Source: Christensenella sp. UBA5394 (GTDB lineage Bacteria > Bacillota > Clostridia > Christensenellales > CAG-138). Taken from it: DNA of 21,515 bases. The stretch covers positions 1 through 21,515 of the forward strand of contig DHOI01000142.1 in the NCBI GenBank assembly GCA_002409725.1. The letters run 5' to 3'. Numbering within the stretch: position 1 is the first letter of the stretch; the number at the start of each line of letters is the position of its first letter. A model generated the notes under the pieces. It worked only from the letters and a program-made list of their open reading frames with translations. It was not told the origin of the DNA and made no database searches. This document shows positions 1-7,394 of this stretch, piece by piece. The position numbers were made by a program, and so were the translations under genes.

Positions 1-198
1 ATCATGCGGGATGTGACGGAGGAGACCCGGGCGCAGGAGGCCAAGGAGCAGCTGAGCCGCACCACCATCGAGATCACGGACAAGGTGATCGAAAAGCAGA
101 TGCGGGCCGTGCAGGAGATCGCCTCGCTTTTGGGCGAGAGCACGGCGGAAACCAAGGTAGCGCTAACCAAGCTGAAGGAGTCTTTAGAGCATGTATGA
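1..198 (+). CDS. C-terminal end of a probable sensory [FeFe] hydrogenase / PAS protein (5' truncated)
   Basis: The frame is open from the first base (Ile-Met-Arg-Asp-Val-Thr-Glu-Glu), so the gene enters from outside the window and the ATG at 4 is probably internal. The opening IMRDVTEE resembles the end of a PAS domain. The rest is a helical tail (about 40-64) with [19 protein letters not shown] and a Lys/Glu-rich end, which I associate with the extreme C-terminus of clostridial [FeFe]-hydrogenase large-subunit/PAS proteins (HydS-like, proposed H2 sensors). It overlaps the next gene by 8 bp (ATGTATGA), indicating translational coupling to a PP2C phosphatase, the usual partner of such sensors. 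No catalytic H-cluster residues lie in the visible part, so the hydrogenase identity is inferred from tail and context. Confidence 0.6.
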   Translation: MMRDVTEETRAQEAKEQLSRTTIEITDKVIEKQMRAVQEIASLLGESTAETKVALTKLKESLEHV

Positions 199-1366
199 GC
201 TCTGCACGGATATCGGCTATGTGAGCCTCAATAAGCAGGGCGAGCAGCTCTGTGGGGATCATGTGGAAACGGTGGAACAGGCGGATGGAGCCGTGGTGAC
301 GGTGCTGGCGGATGGGCTGGGCAGCGGCGTAAAGGCCAGCATCCTTTCCACCCTCACCAGCAAGATCATTTCCACCATGATCGCCAACGGCCTTACGTTG
401 GAGGACTGCGTATCCACCATCGCGGCCACGCTGCCCATTTGCTCAGAGCGCCAGGTGGCCTATTCCACCTTTACCATCCTGCGCATCACGGGCAAGGGCG
501 AGGCGGAGCTCATCCAATACGACAACCCCCATACCATCCTCCTTCGGGAGGGCAGGCATGTGGAGTATCCCGAGGTCTGCGAGACCATCGACGGCAAAAA
601 CATCTATAAATCCCGCATGGCCGTGCGGGAGGGGGATGTGTTTGTTTCCATGAGCGACGGCGTGCTTCACGCCAGCCGGGGCCAGGCGCTTAACACGGCC
701 TGGAACCGGGCGGCTGTGATCGAATTTTTGGAGACCATGTACAACGGGCAGCTTACCGCCAAAACCTGGGCCGCCATGCTGGTGGGGGAGTGCGATCGGC
801 TCTATGGCGGCAGCCCGGGGGACGATACCTCCGCCTGCGTGGTGCGCCTTAGGCGGCGGGAGGTGGTAAACGTGCTTTTCGGCCCGCCGCAAAAGCGCGA
901 GGATACGGAAAAGATGCTCGCACTCTATTTTGCCAAATCCGGCAAGCGCATCGTTTGCGGCGGCACCACGGGCGAGCTGGCCGCGCAGTTCCTGGGCCAG
1001 CCGCTGGATACTTCCCTGCCGCTCTATCTGGACCCGGCCATCCCGCCCACCGCAGCCCTCAAGGGGGTGGATCTGGTAACCGAGGGCGTAATCACCATGT
1101 CCCGCGTGCTGGAATATGCCGAGGATTACGTGGCGGAGAACAAGCGCTATCTCGATTGGAGCTGCAAAAAGGACGGCGCTTCCAAGATCGCCCGCATGCT
1201 CTTTGAGGATGCCACGGATATCAACTTCTACGTGGGCCGGGCCGTGAACGAGGCCCACCAAAAAGAGGGCCTGCCCATCACTTTCAACGTGAAGATGCAG
1301 ATCGCTGAACGGCTGAGCAAATTGTTAAGGGATATGGGCAAACAGGTCAATGTGAGCTATTTCTAA
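191..1366 (+). CDS. SpoIIE-family (PP2C-type) serine/threonine protein phosphatase
   Basis: This 391-residue protein carries a PP2C/SpoIIE phosphatase domain over roughly residues 1-220. Metal-binding acidic motifs appear in order: ADGLGSG (Asp41), [11 protein letters not shown] (about 155) and GDDTSACVV (about 208). The remaining ~170 residues form a separate domain with [14 protein letters not shown] and a C-terminal helical stretch, as in the phosphatases that accompany clostridial hydrogenase-like sensors. It would dephosphorylate a phosphoserine/threonine protein in the cytoplasm; the substrate cannot be read from the sequence. The start at 191 overlaps the upstream stop, supporting coupled expression and a shared H2/redox signalling role (inference). 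A hairpin terminator follows within 20 bp. Confidence 0.85.
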   Translation: MYELCTDIGYVSLNKQGEQLCGDHVETVEQADGAVVTVLADGLGSGVKASILSTLTSKIISTMIANGLTLEDCVSTIAATLPICSERQVAYSTFTILRITGKGEAELIQYDNPHTILLREGRHVEYPEVCETIDGKNIYKSRMAVREGDVFVSMSDGVLHASRGQALNTAWNRAAVIEFLETMYNGQLTAKTWAAMLVGECDRLYGGSPGDDTSACVVRLRRREVVNVLFGPPQKREDTEKMLALYFAKSGKRIVCGGTTGELAAQFLGQPLDTSLPLYLDPAIPPTAALKGVDLVTEGVITMSRVLEYAEDYVAENKRYLDWSCKKDGASKIARMLFEDATDINFYVGRAVNEAHQKEGLPITFNVKMQIAERLSKLLRDMGKQVNVSYF

Positions 1367-1380
1367 GGGGACAAATTTTG

Positions 1381-1409
1381 AAGGGGCTTCCGGCGGGAGG
1401 CCTTTTTTG
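1381..1409 (+). terminator. Rho-independent terminator after the phosphatase gene
   Basis: GGCTTC and GAGGCC (one G-U pair) flank a short G/C loop, followed by TTTTTT. It lies 15 bp after the phosphatase stop and separates it from the convergent minus-strand gene. The complementary strand has no good U-tract. Confidence 0.75.
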
Positions 1410-1421
1410 TATGCAGCGCAG

Positions 1422-2984
1422 CTATGCGCGGCAGATGGGCGGGCCCTCGGCCGGCTCGTAATGGGGGCTGAGGTGCGGGTCTCCCTGCGGCAGGGCGGCC
1501 AGAACGGCCTCGCGGCAGCGCCGCGCATCCCAGGCGGGGGCCTCGGCCAAGGATGGCAGGGGCGCGTGGCAGCGCAAAAGGGCGTAGGGCGTATAGGCTA
1601 AGGAGAGGCCCAGCTCCCGAAGGCGCAGGCAGAGGGCCGCATCCAGGCCGAAGCGCTCCAATCCTTCATGAAAGCCGCCTGCCTGCCAAAAGACAGACGC
1701 GCGCAGCGCCATGCAGGATAGGGAAAGAAAGGAGACCGCGCGGATGCTATTGGCAAAGCGGTTTTGCCGCAGGCCGGCAAGGGTATCGGCGCTGCCCTCA
1801 TATAAGCGATGCACCAGGCCATCCGGCCCGGCGGCGCCGCCGCAAAAGCGCAGCCTGCCCAGACCATCAACCAGCTTGCCACCGGCCGCGCCCACACCGG
1901 GCCTGTATAGCTGGCCCAGCAGGCTTTCCAGCCAATTGGGCGCAAGGATCTCCGCATCCCGGCCAACGAAGACGAGAACCTCCGCTCCGGCCTCCAGCGC
2001 GGCCCGATTGAGCAGCTTGGAAAGGGGCTGCGGGCCGTAGAGGATGCGCGCGGCGCGGTGCTTCTCCAACAGGCCGTAATAGCGGTGCGTTTGCGCATCC
2101 TTGCTGCCCAGGTCCGCGATGAGAATGCGGCTGTAAAAATGCAGCGTTTTCGCCTCGATGCTTTCCAGCAGCCGCCGCAGGGCCGGCAGCCCGTCAAGGT
2201 TGGGGATGATGATGGCTACGGAAGGCTGCTTTTTCGGCTGACATTCCACCCTGAGGCTCCCGCGCCATTGCCCGGCCGCGGCCGTTTCCCCTTTGGCGAG
2301 GGGCGGCTCCAATCCGCTGGGCATGCCGAGCCGCCGATCCCGCGCCAGGGTATAGAGCGGGCGGGGGAGATGCAGGGCCCGGCTGCAGGCGGCGAGGCAG
2401 CGCAGGTTATAGGTATAGCGATCTTCCGCCTCCGCTCCGGCCATTGCGCCGGCCCGGCGGTATAATTCGCGCCCTACGGCCACGCCGCAGGAGAGCATGT
2501 CAAAGCTGAGCTGGGTGAGGCGGCTGGCCGCGCTCTTGAAAAAAGGCTCCACGCGATCTTGCGCTTCATCCGGGCCCTGGATATCCTCATCGCAGTAGAT
2601 GAGATCGGCTCCCTCGCCGGCGGCCTTGGCAAAGCGATAAAGCGCATCGGGCGAGAGCACATCCCCGGGCCAGAGGTGGAGGATGTAGTCACCCTGCGGC
2701 GCATCTGCGCGCAGGGTGATATCAAAGTACGGATAGGATTGGGCAGAGAGGGAGGTTAGCGTCCGCGCCCAGGCCTGCTGCCCCCATGCGCCCAGCAGGC
2801 GTAGGGTAAAGCGCGGGGCAGGCACGGGCGGCTGGGTGCGCTGGGCCGCCAGCTCCGCCTCCGTGGGCGAGATGGCTTGCAGGAACTGCGCGTAGGGCTC
2901 CTGTACGCAACGATAAGATGCGCCCTCGGGCTGTGCCGAGAGCGCATCGATCAGCGTTTGTAGTTGTTCCATGCCCAGCTTCAT
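1422..2984 (-). CDS. Two-part GT-A (family 2-like) glycosyltransferase
   Basis: A 520-residue soluble protein with two GT-A-like halves. The first (about 50-210) contains GDYILHLWPGDVLSPDAL and LIYCDED, typical of GT2 proteins, but its N-terminal nucleotide-binding part is short. The second (about 250-490) starts with PSVAIIIPNLDG, has LIADLGSKD and VLVFVGRDAEILAPNWLE where the DxD region is expected, then a GGKLVDGLGRLRFCGG-like segment and an AGGFHEGLERFGLDAALCLRLRELG acceptor-side segment. The canonical Asp-Asp pair reads Arg-Asp-Ala-Glu, so activity is uncertain. It probably acts on a cell-surface polysaccharide precursor. It is last in the set below the membrane GT-C-like protein and the cyclophilin, 29 bp from the latter. 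Start choice is weak: no clear Shine-Dalgarno, and the Met five codons in is an alternative. Confidence 0.7.
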   Translation of the reverse strand: MKLGMEQLQTLIDALSAQPEGASYRCVQEPYAQFLQAISPTEAELAAQRTQPPVPAPRFTLRLLGAWGQQAWARTLTSLSAQSYPYFDITLRADAPQGDYILHLWPGDVLSPDALYRFAKAAGEGADLIYCDEDIQGPDEAQDRVEPFFKSAASRLTQLSFDMLSCGVAVGRELYRRAGAMAGAEAEDRYTYNLRCLAACSRALHLPRPLYTLARDRRLGMPSGLEPPLAKGETAAAGQWRGSLRVECQPKKQPSVAIIIPNLDGLPALRRLLESIEAKTLHFYSRILIADLGSKDAQTHRYYGLLEKHRAARILYGPQPLSKLLNRAALEAGAEVLVFVGRDAEILAPNWLESLLGQLYRPGVGAAGGKLVDGLGRLRFCGGAAGPDGLVHRLYEGSADTLAGLRQNRFANSIRAVSFLSLSCMALRASVFWQAGGFHEGLERFGLDAALCLRLRELGLSLAYTPYALLRCHAPLPSLAEAPAWDARRCREAVLAALPQGDPHLSPHYEPAEGPPICRA

Positions 2985-3013
2985 GCGCCTAGTATGGCGC
3001 GGCCGGGCCGGAT

Positions 3014-3517
3014 TTATGCCTTTTGCGGCTCGCCGTCCGCTTCCTCATCCACCAGGGTGATGGATTTGATCCGCACGGGCTGCTTGGGCTTATCGCCCCA
3101 GCCGGTCTTTACGGCGGCGATGGCGTCCACCACCTCCATGCCCTCGGTTACCCGGCCAAAGGCGGCGTATTGCCCATCGAGAAAAGGCCCGTCCTGGTGC
3201 ATGATGAAGAACTGGCTGCCCGCGGAATCCGGCATTTGCGAGCGGGCCATGGAGATCACGCCCCGTTTGTGGCCGAGGGGGTTGGCAAAGCCGTTTTGCG
3301 AGAATTCGCCGGGGATGTGGTAGCCAGGGCCGCCCGTGCCGTTGCCATCGGGGCAGCCGCCCTGGATCATAAAGCCCGGGATCACCCGATGAAAGGTGAG
3401 GCCGTTGTAAAAGCCCTTAGCTACCAAGAATTTGAAGTTCTTCACGGTGTTGGGGGCGGCGGAAGCGTCGAGCTCCAGCTTGATCAGGCCGCCGTTTTCC
3501 ATTTCGATCACGATCAT
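3014..3517 (-). CDS. Cyclophilin-type peptidyl-prolyl cis-trans isomerase
   Basis: A 167-residue single-domain cyclophilin that catalyses proline cis/trans isomerisation. Hallmarks in order: the FHRVIPGFMIQGG core with the catalytic Arg (about 43-55), a GTGGPGYHIPGEF loop, MARSQMPDSAGSQFFIM, and LDGQYAAFGRVTEGMEVVD. No Trp sits beside LDG, as usual for bacterial forms with poor cyclosporin binding. There is no signal peptide or lipobox, so it should be cytoplasmic. The start has a good AAGGAGA ribosome site about 9 nt upstream. It lies 36 bp after the membrane-protein gene and 29 bp before the glycosyltransferase, suggesting one transcript. Confidence 0.93.
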   Translation of the reverse strand: MIVIEMENGGLIKLELDASAAPNTVKNFKFLVAKGFYNGLTFHRVIPGFMIQGGCPDGNGTGGPGYHIPGEFSQNGFANPLGHKRGVISMARSQMPDSAGSQFFIMHQDGPFLDGQYAAFGRVTEGMEVVDAIAAVKTGWGDKPKQPVRIKSITLVDEEADGEPQKA

Positions 3518-3553
3518 GGGTAAGAATCTCCTTTTTTTGTGTATGGTTTGGGT

Positions 3554-4780
3554 TTATTGGTAGAGGAAGGTCATGGCCAGCGCGCCGTAAAGGTTGAAGG
3601 CGATGGCAAAAAGGCCGAGGCCCTTTTCATAGGGCCGGGGCTCCCAGGGGCCGCAAAGCAGCACATACGCAAGGGCCATGGGCAGCATGTCCACCGTGTA
3701 GCGCGCGCCAAACTGCCAGCCGCCAAAAGTCTTATGCGCGCAAAGCAGCAGCAGCTCCAGCAGGATAGCGGCGAGCAGGCAGCGCCTAAGGCCATCCATG
3801 CGCCGCGCCCGGATATCTCCCACGGCCCGGATGAACAGCGGGATATAGAGGGGGTTGGCGATGTAAAACAGGAAGCCGTCGAAATAAGGGAAGGAGAGGC
3901 GGCCCTGGCCATCGATGGTTACGGGGCGCAGGAGGATGTTTTTGAGGTTTTCCGGCAGATACGAAAGATGAAATTGGCCTTTCTCCGCATCTGTGAATTC
4001 CGGCAGGTAGTTATGGCCGAATTCGAGGATATTGCCAAAACGCGCCCAATTATACCACATATAAGCACCGCCGATCAATGCGGCTGGCAGCAGGCCGGGA
4101 AGCTGGCGCACAAGGCTGCGGAGGGCGCTGTGGCCGGCCGCGCGATCGACCCCATAAAAATAGGCCAGCAGCGGTAAAAAGACGCAGGCGGAAAAAGGCC
4201 GGCAGCCCACGGCCAGGGCTGCAAGGGCATAAGCCGGGGCGCGGCGTTTAGCCATCGCCGCCAGGAGGCAGGCCGTGAGCAGCAGCATGTTGAGCGCCTG
4301 GGCCTGGAACCACACGCCGCCCGAGGTGCTCATCCACATCATATTGCAGCCCATCACATAAAAAAGGGACAAAAATGCCGCGCTTTGCGGCTTGGAGCCG
4401 GCGCGGCAAAGGCAAGCGTAGGCCAGGGCCGCCGTGGCCATGGCATAGAGCATAACGACGAGGTTATTGGGCATGCTCTCCCCGAAAAGGAAGGTGAGCG
4501 GGAGCATGACCAACGAAGGCAGGGGCGGGAAGGAAACGAACCAGTCCCCCTTATAAACGGCCAGCTCCAGCCAGGGGTAATCCTGCCCCAAGCCAAAGGA
4601 GCCCCGCCGCCAGGCCAGGGCTTGCAGGGTGTAGCTATCCCATGGGGAATGCGCAAAAAGGGTGCCGCCCAGTAGATCGTGCAGCAGCACGTAAACGAGC
4701 AGCATCAGGGCCAGCATAGCCAGCATATAGGCGCGGCGCTCCCGCCTGTACAGGCTTTTTTCCATGGCTCTATGATACAT
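3554..4780 (-). CDS. Polytopic membrane protein, GT-C / family 39-like glycosyltransferase
   Basis: A 408-residue protein with about nine to eleven predicted hydrophobic segments. The first follows a basic N-terminus at about 19-38. A large first external loop contains SPWDSYTLQALAWRRGS and FVSFPPLPSLVMLPL, the arrangement seen in GT-C enzymes that take polyprenyl-phosphate sugars, where an acidic residue in the first loop is catalytic. A second loop near residues 220-300 (WYNWARFGNILEFGHNYLPEF) also resembles bacterial GT39/mannosyltransferase-like proteins. The function is inferred from topology, not a diagnostic motif. Starts at 4780 or 4765 (MEKSLYRR) are possible and neither has a strong ribosome site. 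It lies 25 bp after the Spo0A-like gene. Confidence 0.6.
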   Translation of the reverse strand: MYHRAMEKSLYRRERRAYMLAMLALMLLVYVLLHDLLGGTLFAHSPWDSYTLQALAWRRGSFGLGQDYPWLELAVYKGDWFVSFPPLPSLVMLPLTFLFGESMPNNLVVMLYAMATAALAYACLCRAGSKPQSAAFLSLFYVMGCNMMWMSTSGGVWFQAQALNMLLLTACLLAAMAKRRAPAYALAALAVGCRPFSACVFLPLLAYFYGVDRAAGHSALRSLVRQLPGLLPAALIGGAYMWYNWARFGNILEFGHNYLPEFTDAEKGQFHLSYLPENLKNILLRPVTIDGQGRLSFPYFDGFLFYIANPLYIPLFIRAVGDIRARRMDGLRRCLLAAILLELLLLCAHKTFGGWQFGARYTVDMLPMALAYVLLCGPWEPRPYEKGLGLFAIAFNLYGALAMTFLYQ

Positions 4781-4805
4781 GGAAAAAAGCCCTTTTGCAA
4801 CTAGC

Positions 4806-5177
4806 TTAGGCGCGATCGCTGTCCCGCTTGCGGATGCGGGTGCGCTTGCAGAGCATGCACTCGGTGAGGATGGTGATGAACTCGGTCACGCTGGGCACAT
4901 CCTGCATGTCATACGCGCCAAAGATGCGGCGGATGGCCGCCTGATTGCCATGTTGCCAGGTGCGGCCGATGGCGAAGCGGATGTTGCGCTCCATATTGTT
5001 GCGCGTGATGAGGAAGTGGCGCATGGTCATCGGGTATAATCCCCTGGAGAGATCATACATCATTTCGGGGCTGTTTTCCGTTTGCTGCAGCATAAACAGC
5101 AAATAGGCATAGCCCTTGTACTTGGGAAGCATGCCGACCTCTCGCAGGACATCTGCGGGAAAAACTTTGTTGTACAA
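4806..5177 (-). CDS. Stand-alone Spo0A C-terminal (DNA-binding) domain protein without receiver
   Basis: A 123-residue protein aligning by eye to the C-terminal effector domain of Spo0A. The landmarks occur in the Spo0A order: LREVGMLPKYKGYAYL, LSRGLYP, the recognition-helix segment MERNIRFAIGRTW followed by QHGN, then RIFGAYD and VTEFITIL. The phosphoacceptor receiver that makes up half of Spo0A is absent, leaving only about ten residues before the domain, so it cannot be controlled by the usual phosphorelay. Translation should begin at TTG (5177-5175), preceded by AAGGGGGAT at suitable spacing. No in-frame ATG exists before the stop at 5201-5199. Upstream lie a consensus promoter and a perfect 0A box, suggesting regulation by Spo0A or itself. 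The Arg/Lys-rich tail (KRTRIRKRDSDRA) is unlike Spo0A. Confidence 0.82.
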   Translation of the reverse strand: MYNKVFPADVLREVGMLPKYKGYAYLLFMLQQTENSPEMMYDLSRGLYPMTMRHFLITRNNMERNIRFAIGRTWQHGNQAAIRRIFGAYDMQDVPSVTEFITILTECMLCKRTRIRKRDSDRA

Positions 5178-5263
5178 TGTATAATCCCCCTTATTATATT
5201 ATAAAGAAAAAAACAGGTCTGAAAAAAAAGAACAGGACTTTGCTGCTAAGTGTGATTGTCACT

Positions 5264-5292
5264 ATTATAACGGTAGGAACATCGCTTGGCAA
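5264..5292 (-). promoter_or_regulatory. Sigma-A-type promoter upstream of the Spo0A-like gene
   Basis: On the minus strand TTGCCA (-35, 5292-5287) and TATAAT (-10, 5269-5264) are separated by exactly 17 nt, close to ideal. The predicted start leaves a leader of about 80 nt before the TTG codon. A second TATAAT-like run at about 5195-5207 lies too close to the ribosome site to be the main promoter. Confidence 0.75.
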
Positions 5293-5299
5293 GGAGGCG

Positions 5300-5313
5300 T
5301 TCGATTTTCGACA
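5300..5313 (-). promoter_or_regulatory. 0A-box (Spo0A binding site), possibly tandem
   Basis: The minus strand reads TGTCGAA (5313-5307), identical to the 0A-box core, 14 bp upstream of the -35 element. Directly adjoining (5306-5300) is AATCGAA, a five-of-seven match in the same orientation. Position just upstream of -35 suits an activator or autoregulator. A 7-mer can occur by chance, but its placement beside a Spo0A-domain gene is what makes it notable. Confidence 0.5.
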
Positions 5314-5461
5314 ATATCAGATCAATTTTAACAGATAATGCTTCTTGCGGGGGCAGACAACTATGCCTGCATGATAATTGCCTGACCCAGATAGTTGGGA
5401 ATGGCGTGTCCGGTACGAAACACCCCACGCATTTATGCGGCGGAGTCGATCATACTGCCCT

Positions 5462-5623
5462 TCACGATCTGGTTGCGCCCATTCTGCTGAAGTGGTCGAT
5501 ATCCAGCATCAGCAAATCAACGCTGCCGTCCGTTAGGGAAAAGATCATATATACGCGATGATGGGGAGGAAAGTGCTTACCGAAGTAATTCTGGAGCATA
5601 TATTGCTTGGCGCGGTCTATCAT
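5462..5623 (-). CDS. Possible small 53-residue protein or remnant of a decayed gene
   Basis: The ATG at 5623 opens a 53-codon frame beginning MIDRAKQYMLQNYFGKHF and containing YMIFSLTDGSVDLLMLDID. Composition is protein-like and the frame stays open upstream for about 20 more codons, with GTG as another start. The ribosome site is weak. A promoter-like TTGCTT-17-TATATT lies 130 bp upstream. After residue 45 another minus-strand frame continues with NGRNQIVKGSMIDSAA, as if a one-base shift had broken a slightly longer protein. I do not recognise a family. Confidence 0.35.
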   Translation of the reverse strand: MIDRAKQYMLQNYFGKHFPPHHRVYMIFSLTDGSVDLLMLDIDHFSRMGATRS

Positions 5624-5755
5624 ATAAAACACCCGTGTGATACCCTTCGTAAACCCTAAAGAAAGGAAATCGAAAAGCTTTTACGCAAAGCGCCTATCCT
5701 GCTGACTTCTGTTGGAAAACATCAGATACAAAGATAAATTGCCTGGAACTCTTTA

Positions 5756-5784
5756 AATATAATTCTTTCCCTAAATAAAAGCAA
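5756..5784 (-). promoter_or_regulatory. Candidate promoter for the small ORF
   Basis: Minus strand TTGCTT (5784-5779) and TATATT (5761-5756) with a 17-nt spacer. It faces the small ORF at 5623 and could also read on towards the Spo0A-like gene. It lies in an A+T-rich stretch, so chance matches are likelier than elsewhere. Confidence 0.4.
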
Positions 5785-5870
5785 TACCGCAAAGCCCTTC
5801 CGATTTTTTCTTTCCATACTTAAAAATTATGGCAACAGGGTATTCTTCTCGCCCCATGATGCCCGGACAC

Positions 5871-5902
5871 GGCAAAAGCAAAGCACGGGCAGCGTATGCC
5901 CG
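5871..5902 (-). terminator. Probable lysA terminator
   Basis: About 40 bp after the lysA stop the minus strand has CGGGCA-TACGC-TGCCCG, a perfect 6-bp stem, followed by an interrupted T-rich tail (GCTTTGCTTTT). Confidence 0.5.
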
Positions 5903-5943
5903 CGCCGAAAACAACGAACAAAACAGGCGGAATCAGTCGGCTT

Positions 5944-7197
5944 TTAGAACAAGCCCGTGCAATCCAGCGTGGAGAAATAGTCCTTGGGAGTTTCCGCGCG
6001 GCGGAGCAGGCGCACGCTGCCATCCTCGTTAAGAAGCAATTCGGCGCAACGCAGCTTTCCATTATAATTATAGCCCATGGAGCGCCCGTGTGCCCCGGCG
6101 TCGTGGATTACGGCGATATCCCCGATCTCGACGGCGGGTAGGTGTCTGTCCACGGCAAACTTATCGTTATTTTCACACAGGGAGCCGGTTACGTCATAAA
6201 CCTGCGCAAGGGGGGCATTCTCCTTGCCCAATATGGTGATGTGGTGGTAAGCGCCATAGATGGCGGGCCGCATCAGGTCGCAGGCGGAGGCGTCCAGGCC
6301 CAGGTAATGCTTATGTGTGTTCTTCTCGTGCAGCACGGTGGAAACCAGGTAGCCATAGGGCCCGGTGATATAGCGGCCCAGCTCCGTATAAAGCCGGGGA
6401 TGCAGGCCGTTGGGCAGGGCCAGCCGTTCGTAGACTTCGCGCGTGGCTTCGCCGATGGCGGCGATATCCACGGGGGCCTGTTCGGGCCGGTAGGGGATGC
6501 CAATGCCGCCGGAAAGATCGAGGAAGCTGATCTCCACGCCGGACTTTTCCCGGGCCTCCAGGGCCAGCCCGAGCAGCTCTTCCAGCAGCATGGGGTAATA
6601 GGCCTCCTCCAGCGAGCAGCTGATCAACATGGCGTGCAGGCCGAATTCCTTGGCCCCCAGGGCCTTGAGGCGGCGAAGGGCCTCGAGCAGCTGCTCCTTG
6701 GGCATGCCGAATTTGGAATCGTGCAGGTTGCCCATGATGGCGTTTTTATCCAGCGAGAAATGGCCTGGGTTATAACGGCAGCATACGGTTTCGGGGATGC
6801 CGCCATGGGCGGCCAGATAATCCACATGGGTGAGGTCGTCCAGATTGATGATGGCTCCCAGCTTGCGGGCATATTCAAATTCGGCGGCCGGCGTATCGTT
6901 GGAGCTGAACATGATGCCCTTACCGGTGATGCCCAGGCGCTCGCAGAGCATCAGCTCCGTCATGGAGGCGCAATCCGCCCCGCAGCCCAGATCCCGCAGC
7001 AGGGTCAGAATGCCCGGCGTGGGCGTGGCCTTGACTGCGAAATATTCGCGGAAGCCTTCGTTCCAGGCAAAAGCCGCCTGCAAGGCCCGCACACAGCTGC
7101 GAATGCCTGCCGCGTCGTAAAGGTAAAAGGGGGTGGGATAGTCCGCGGCAATGGCGCGGATCCGATCCAAATCAAAGGGAAGATGCTGGCTCGGCAT
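5944..7197 (-). CDS. lysA: Diaminopimelate decarboxylase (PLP, fold type III)
   Basis: A 417-residue enzyme converting meso-diaminopimelate to lysine, the last lysine-biosynthesis step. The PLP lysine is Lys56 in YFAVKATPTPGIL. The phosphate-binding glycine motif is SGGIGIPYRPEQ. The substrate/dimer motifs are ELGRYITGP, GSLCENNDKFAVDR with the catalytic Cys, and GAHGRSMGYNYNGKLR. Where classical enzymes have HVGS this one has LHAMLISCS, and EPGR reads ELGR; both belong to a divergent LysA branch common in Clostridia and other anaerobes, so activity is still expected. The start has GGAG eight nt upstream and its own consensus promoter. It is monocistronic and divergent from the thioredoxin gene. 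I saw no lysine riboswitch in the short leader. Confidence 0.87.
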   Translation of the reverse strand: MPSQHLPFDLDRIRAIAADYPTPFYLYDAAGIRSCVRALQAAFAWNEGFREYFAVKATPTPGILTLLRDLGCGADCASMTELMLCERLGITGKGIMFSSNDTPAAEFEYARKLGAIINLDDLTHVDYLAAHGGIPETVCCRYNPGHFSLDKNAIMGNLHDSKFGMPKEQLLEALRRLKALGAKEFGLHAMLISCSLEEAYYPMLLEELLGLALEAREKSGVEISFLDLSGGIGIPYRPEQAPVDIAAIGEATREVYERLALPNGLHPRLYTELGRYITGPYGYLVSTVLHEKNTHKHYLGLDASACDLMRPAIYGAYHHITILGKENAPLAQVYDVTGSLCENNDKFAVDRHLPAVEIGDIAVIHDAGAHGRSMGYNYNGKLRCAELLLNEDGSVRLLRRAETPKDYFSTLDCTGLF

Positions 7198-7227
7198 AAT
7201 GACGCTCCTTTATAAATATCCTTCGTA

Positions 7228-7256
7228 ATTATAGCAAACAGGCCCGAAATAAACAA
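7228..7256 (-). promoter_or_regulatory. lysA promoter
   Basis: Minus strand TTGTTT (7256-7251), a 17-nt spacer, and TATAAT (7233-7228). The predicted start gives a leader of only about 25 nt before the lysA ATG, leaving no room for a riboswitch. Confidence 0.75.
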
Positions 7257-7328
7257 GAATAGGGCGCAGATTATCCGCTTTTTATCCGGGAGGAGGCGCC
7301 GGCCTCTTTTTAGCGGCCCTATGTGACC

Positions 7329-7365
7329 TTATCACGGATACAGGCGCGCATCCGTGTTATGATAA
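7329..7365. promoter_or_regulatory. Inverted repeat over the thioredoxin promoter (operator candidate)
   Basis: CACGGAT (7333-7339) and ATCCGTG (7350-7356) are perfect 7-bp arms around a 10-bp centre. TTATC before the left arm and GATAA after the right arm (4 nt further out) extend the symmetry. The right arm runs into the likely -10 element, so a protein bound here would control the thioredoxin gene. It is followed by A-rich rather than T-rich sequence, arguing against a terminator. Confidence 0.45.
7355..7363 (+). promoter_or_regulatory. Extended -10 promoter element for the thioredoxin gene
   Basis: TGT followed by TATGAT (7358-7363) is an extended -10. No good -35 sits at 17 nt, consistent with extended -10 dependence or an activator. 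The element lies 32 bp before the ATG. Confidence 0.45.
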
Positions 7366-7394
7366 ACCCATAAACCAAACAGGAGGAAGCCACA

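Larger units (their letters stand above)
5293..5943. other. A+T-richer intergenic stretch with no firmly identified gene
   Basis: This 650-bp region between the Spo0A-like promoter and lysA has visibly lower G+C than its surroundings and short ORFs on both strands that resemble no family I know. It contains a possible small ORF (5462-5623), a promoter-like element (5756-5784) and a hairpin at the lysA end (5871-5902). Readable protein-like stretches in two different minus-strand frames around 5420-5700 could be the remains of a decayed gene. I see no tRNA, riboswitch or insertion-sequence end. Confidence 0.5.

Noticed and set aside
443..1261. 272-codon minus-strand ORF in the phosphatase gene
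   Set aside because: Antisense shadow; the phosphatase metal motifs fix the coding strand.
6142..7215. 357-codon plus-strand ORF opposite lysA
   Set aside because: It mirrors lysA, which has full family motifs; the antisense translation is Gly/Gln-rich without motifs or a ribosome site.
7198..7394. Lysine riboswitch before lysA
   Set aside because: The lysA promoter leaves a leader of about 25 nt, too short for an L-box.
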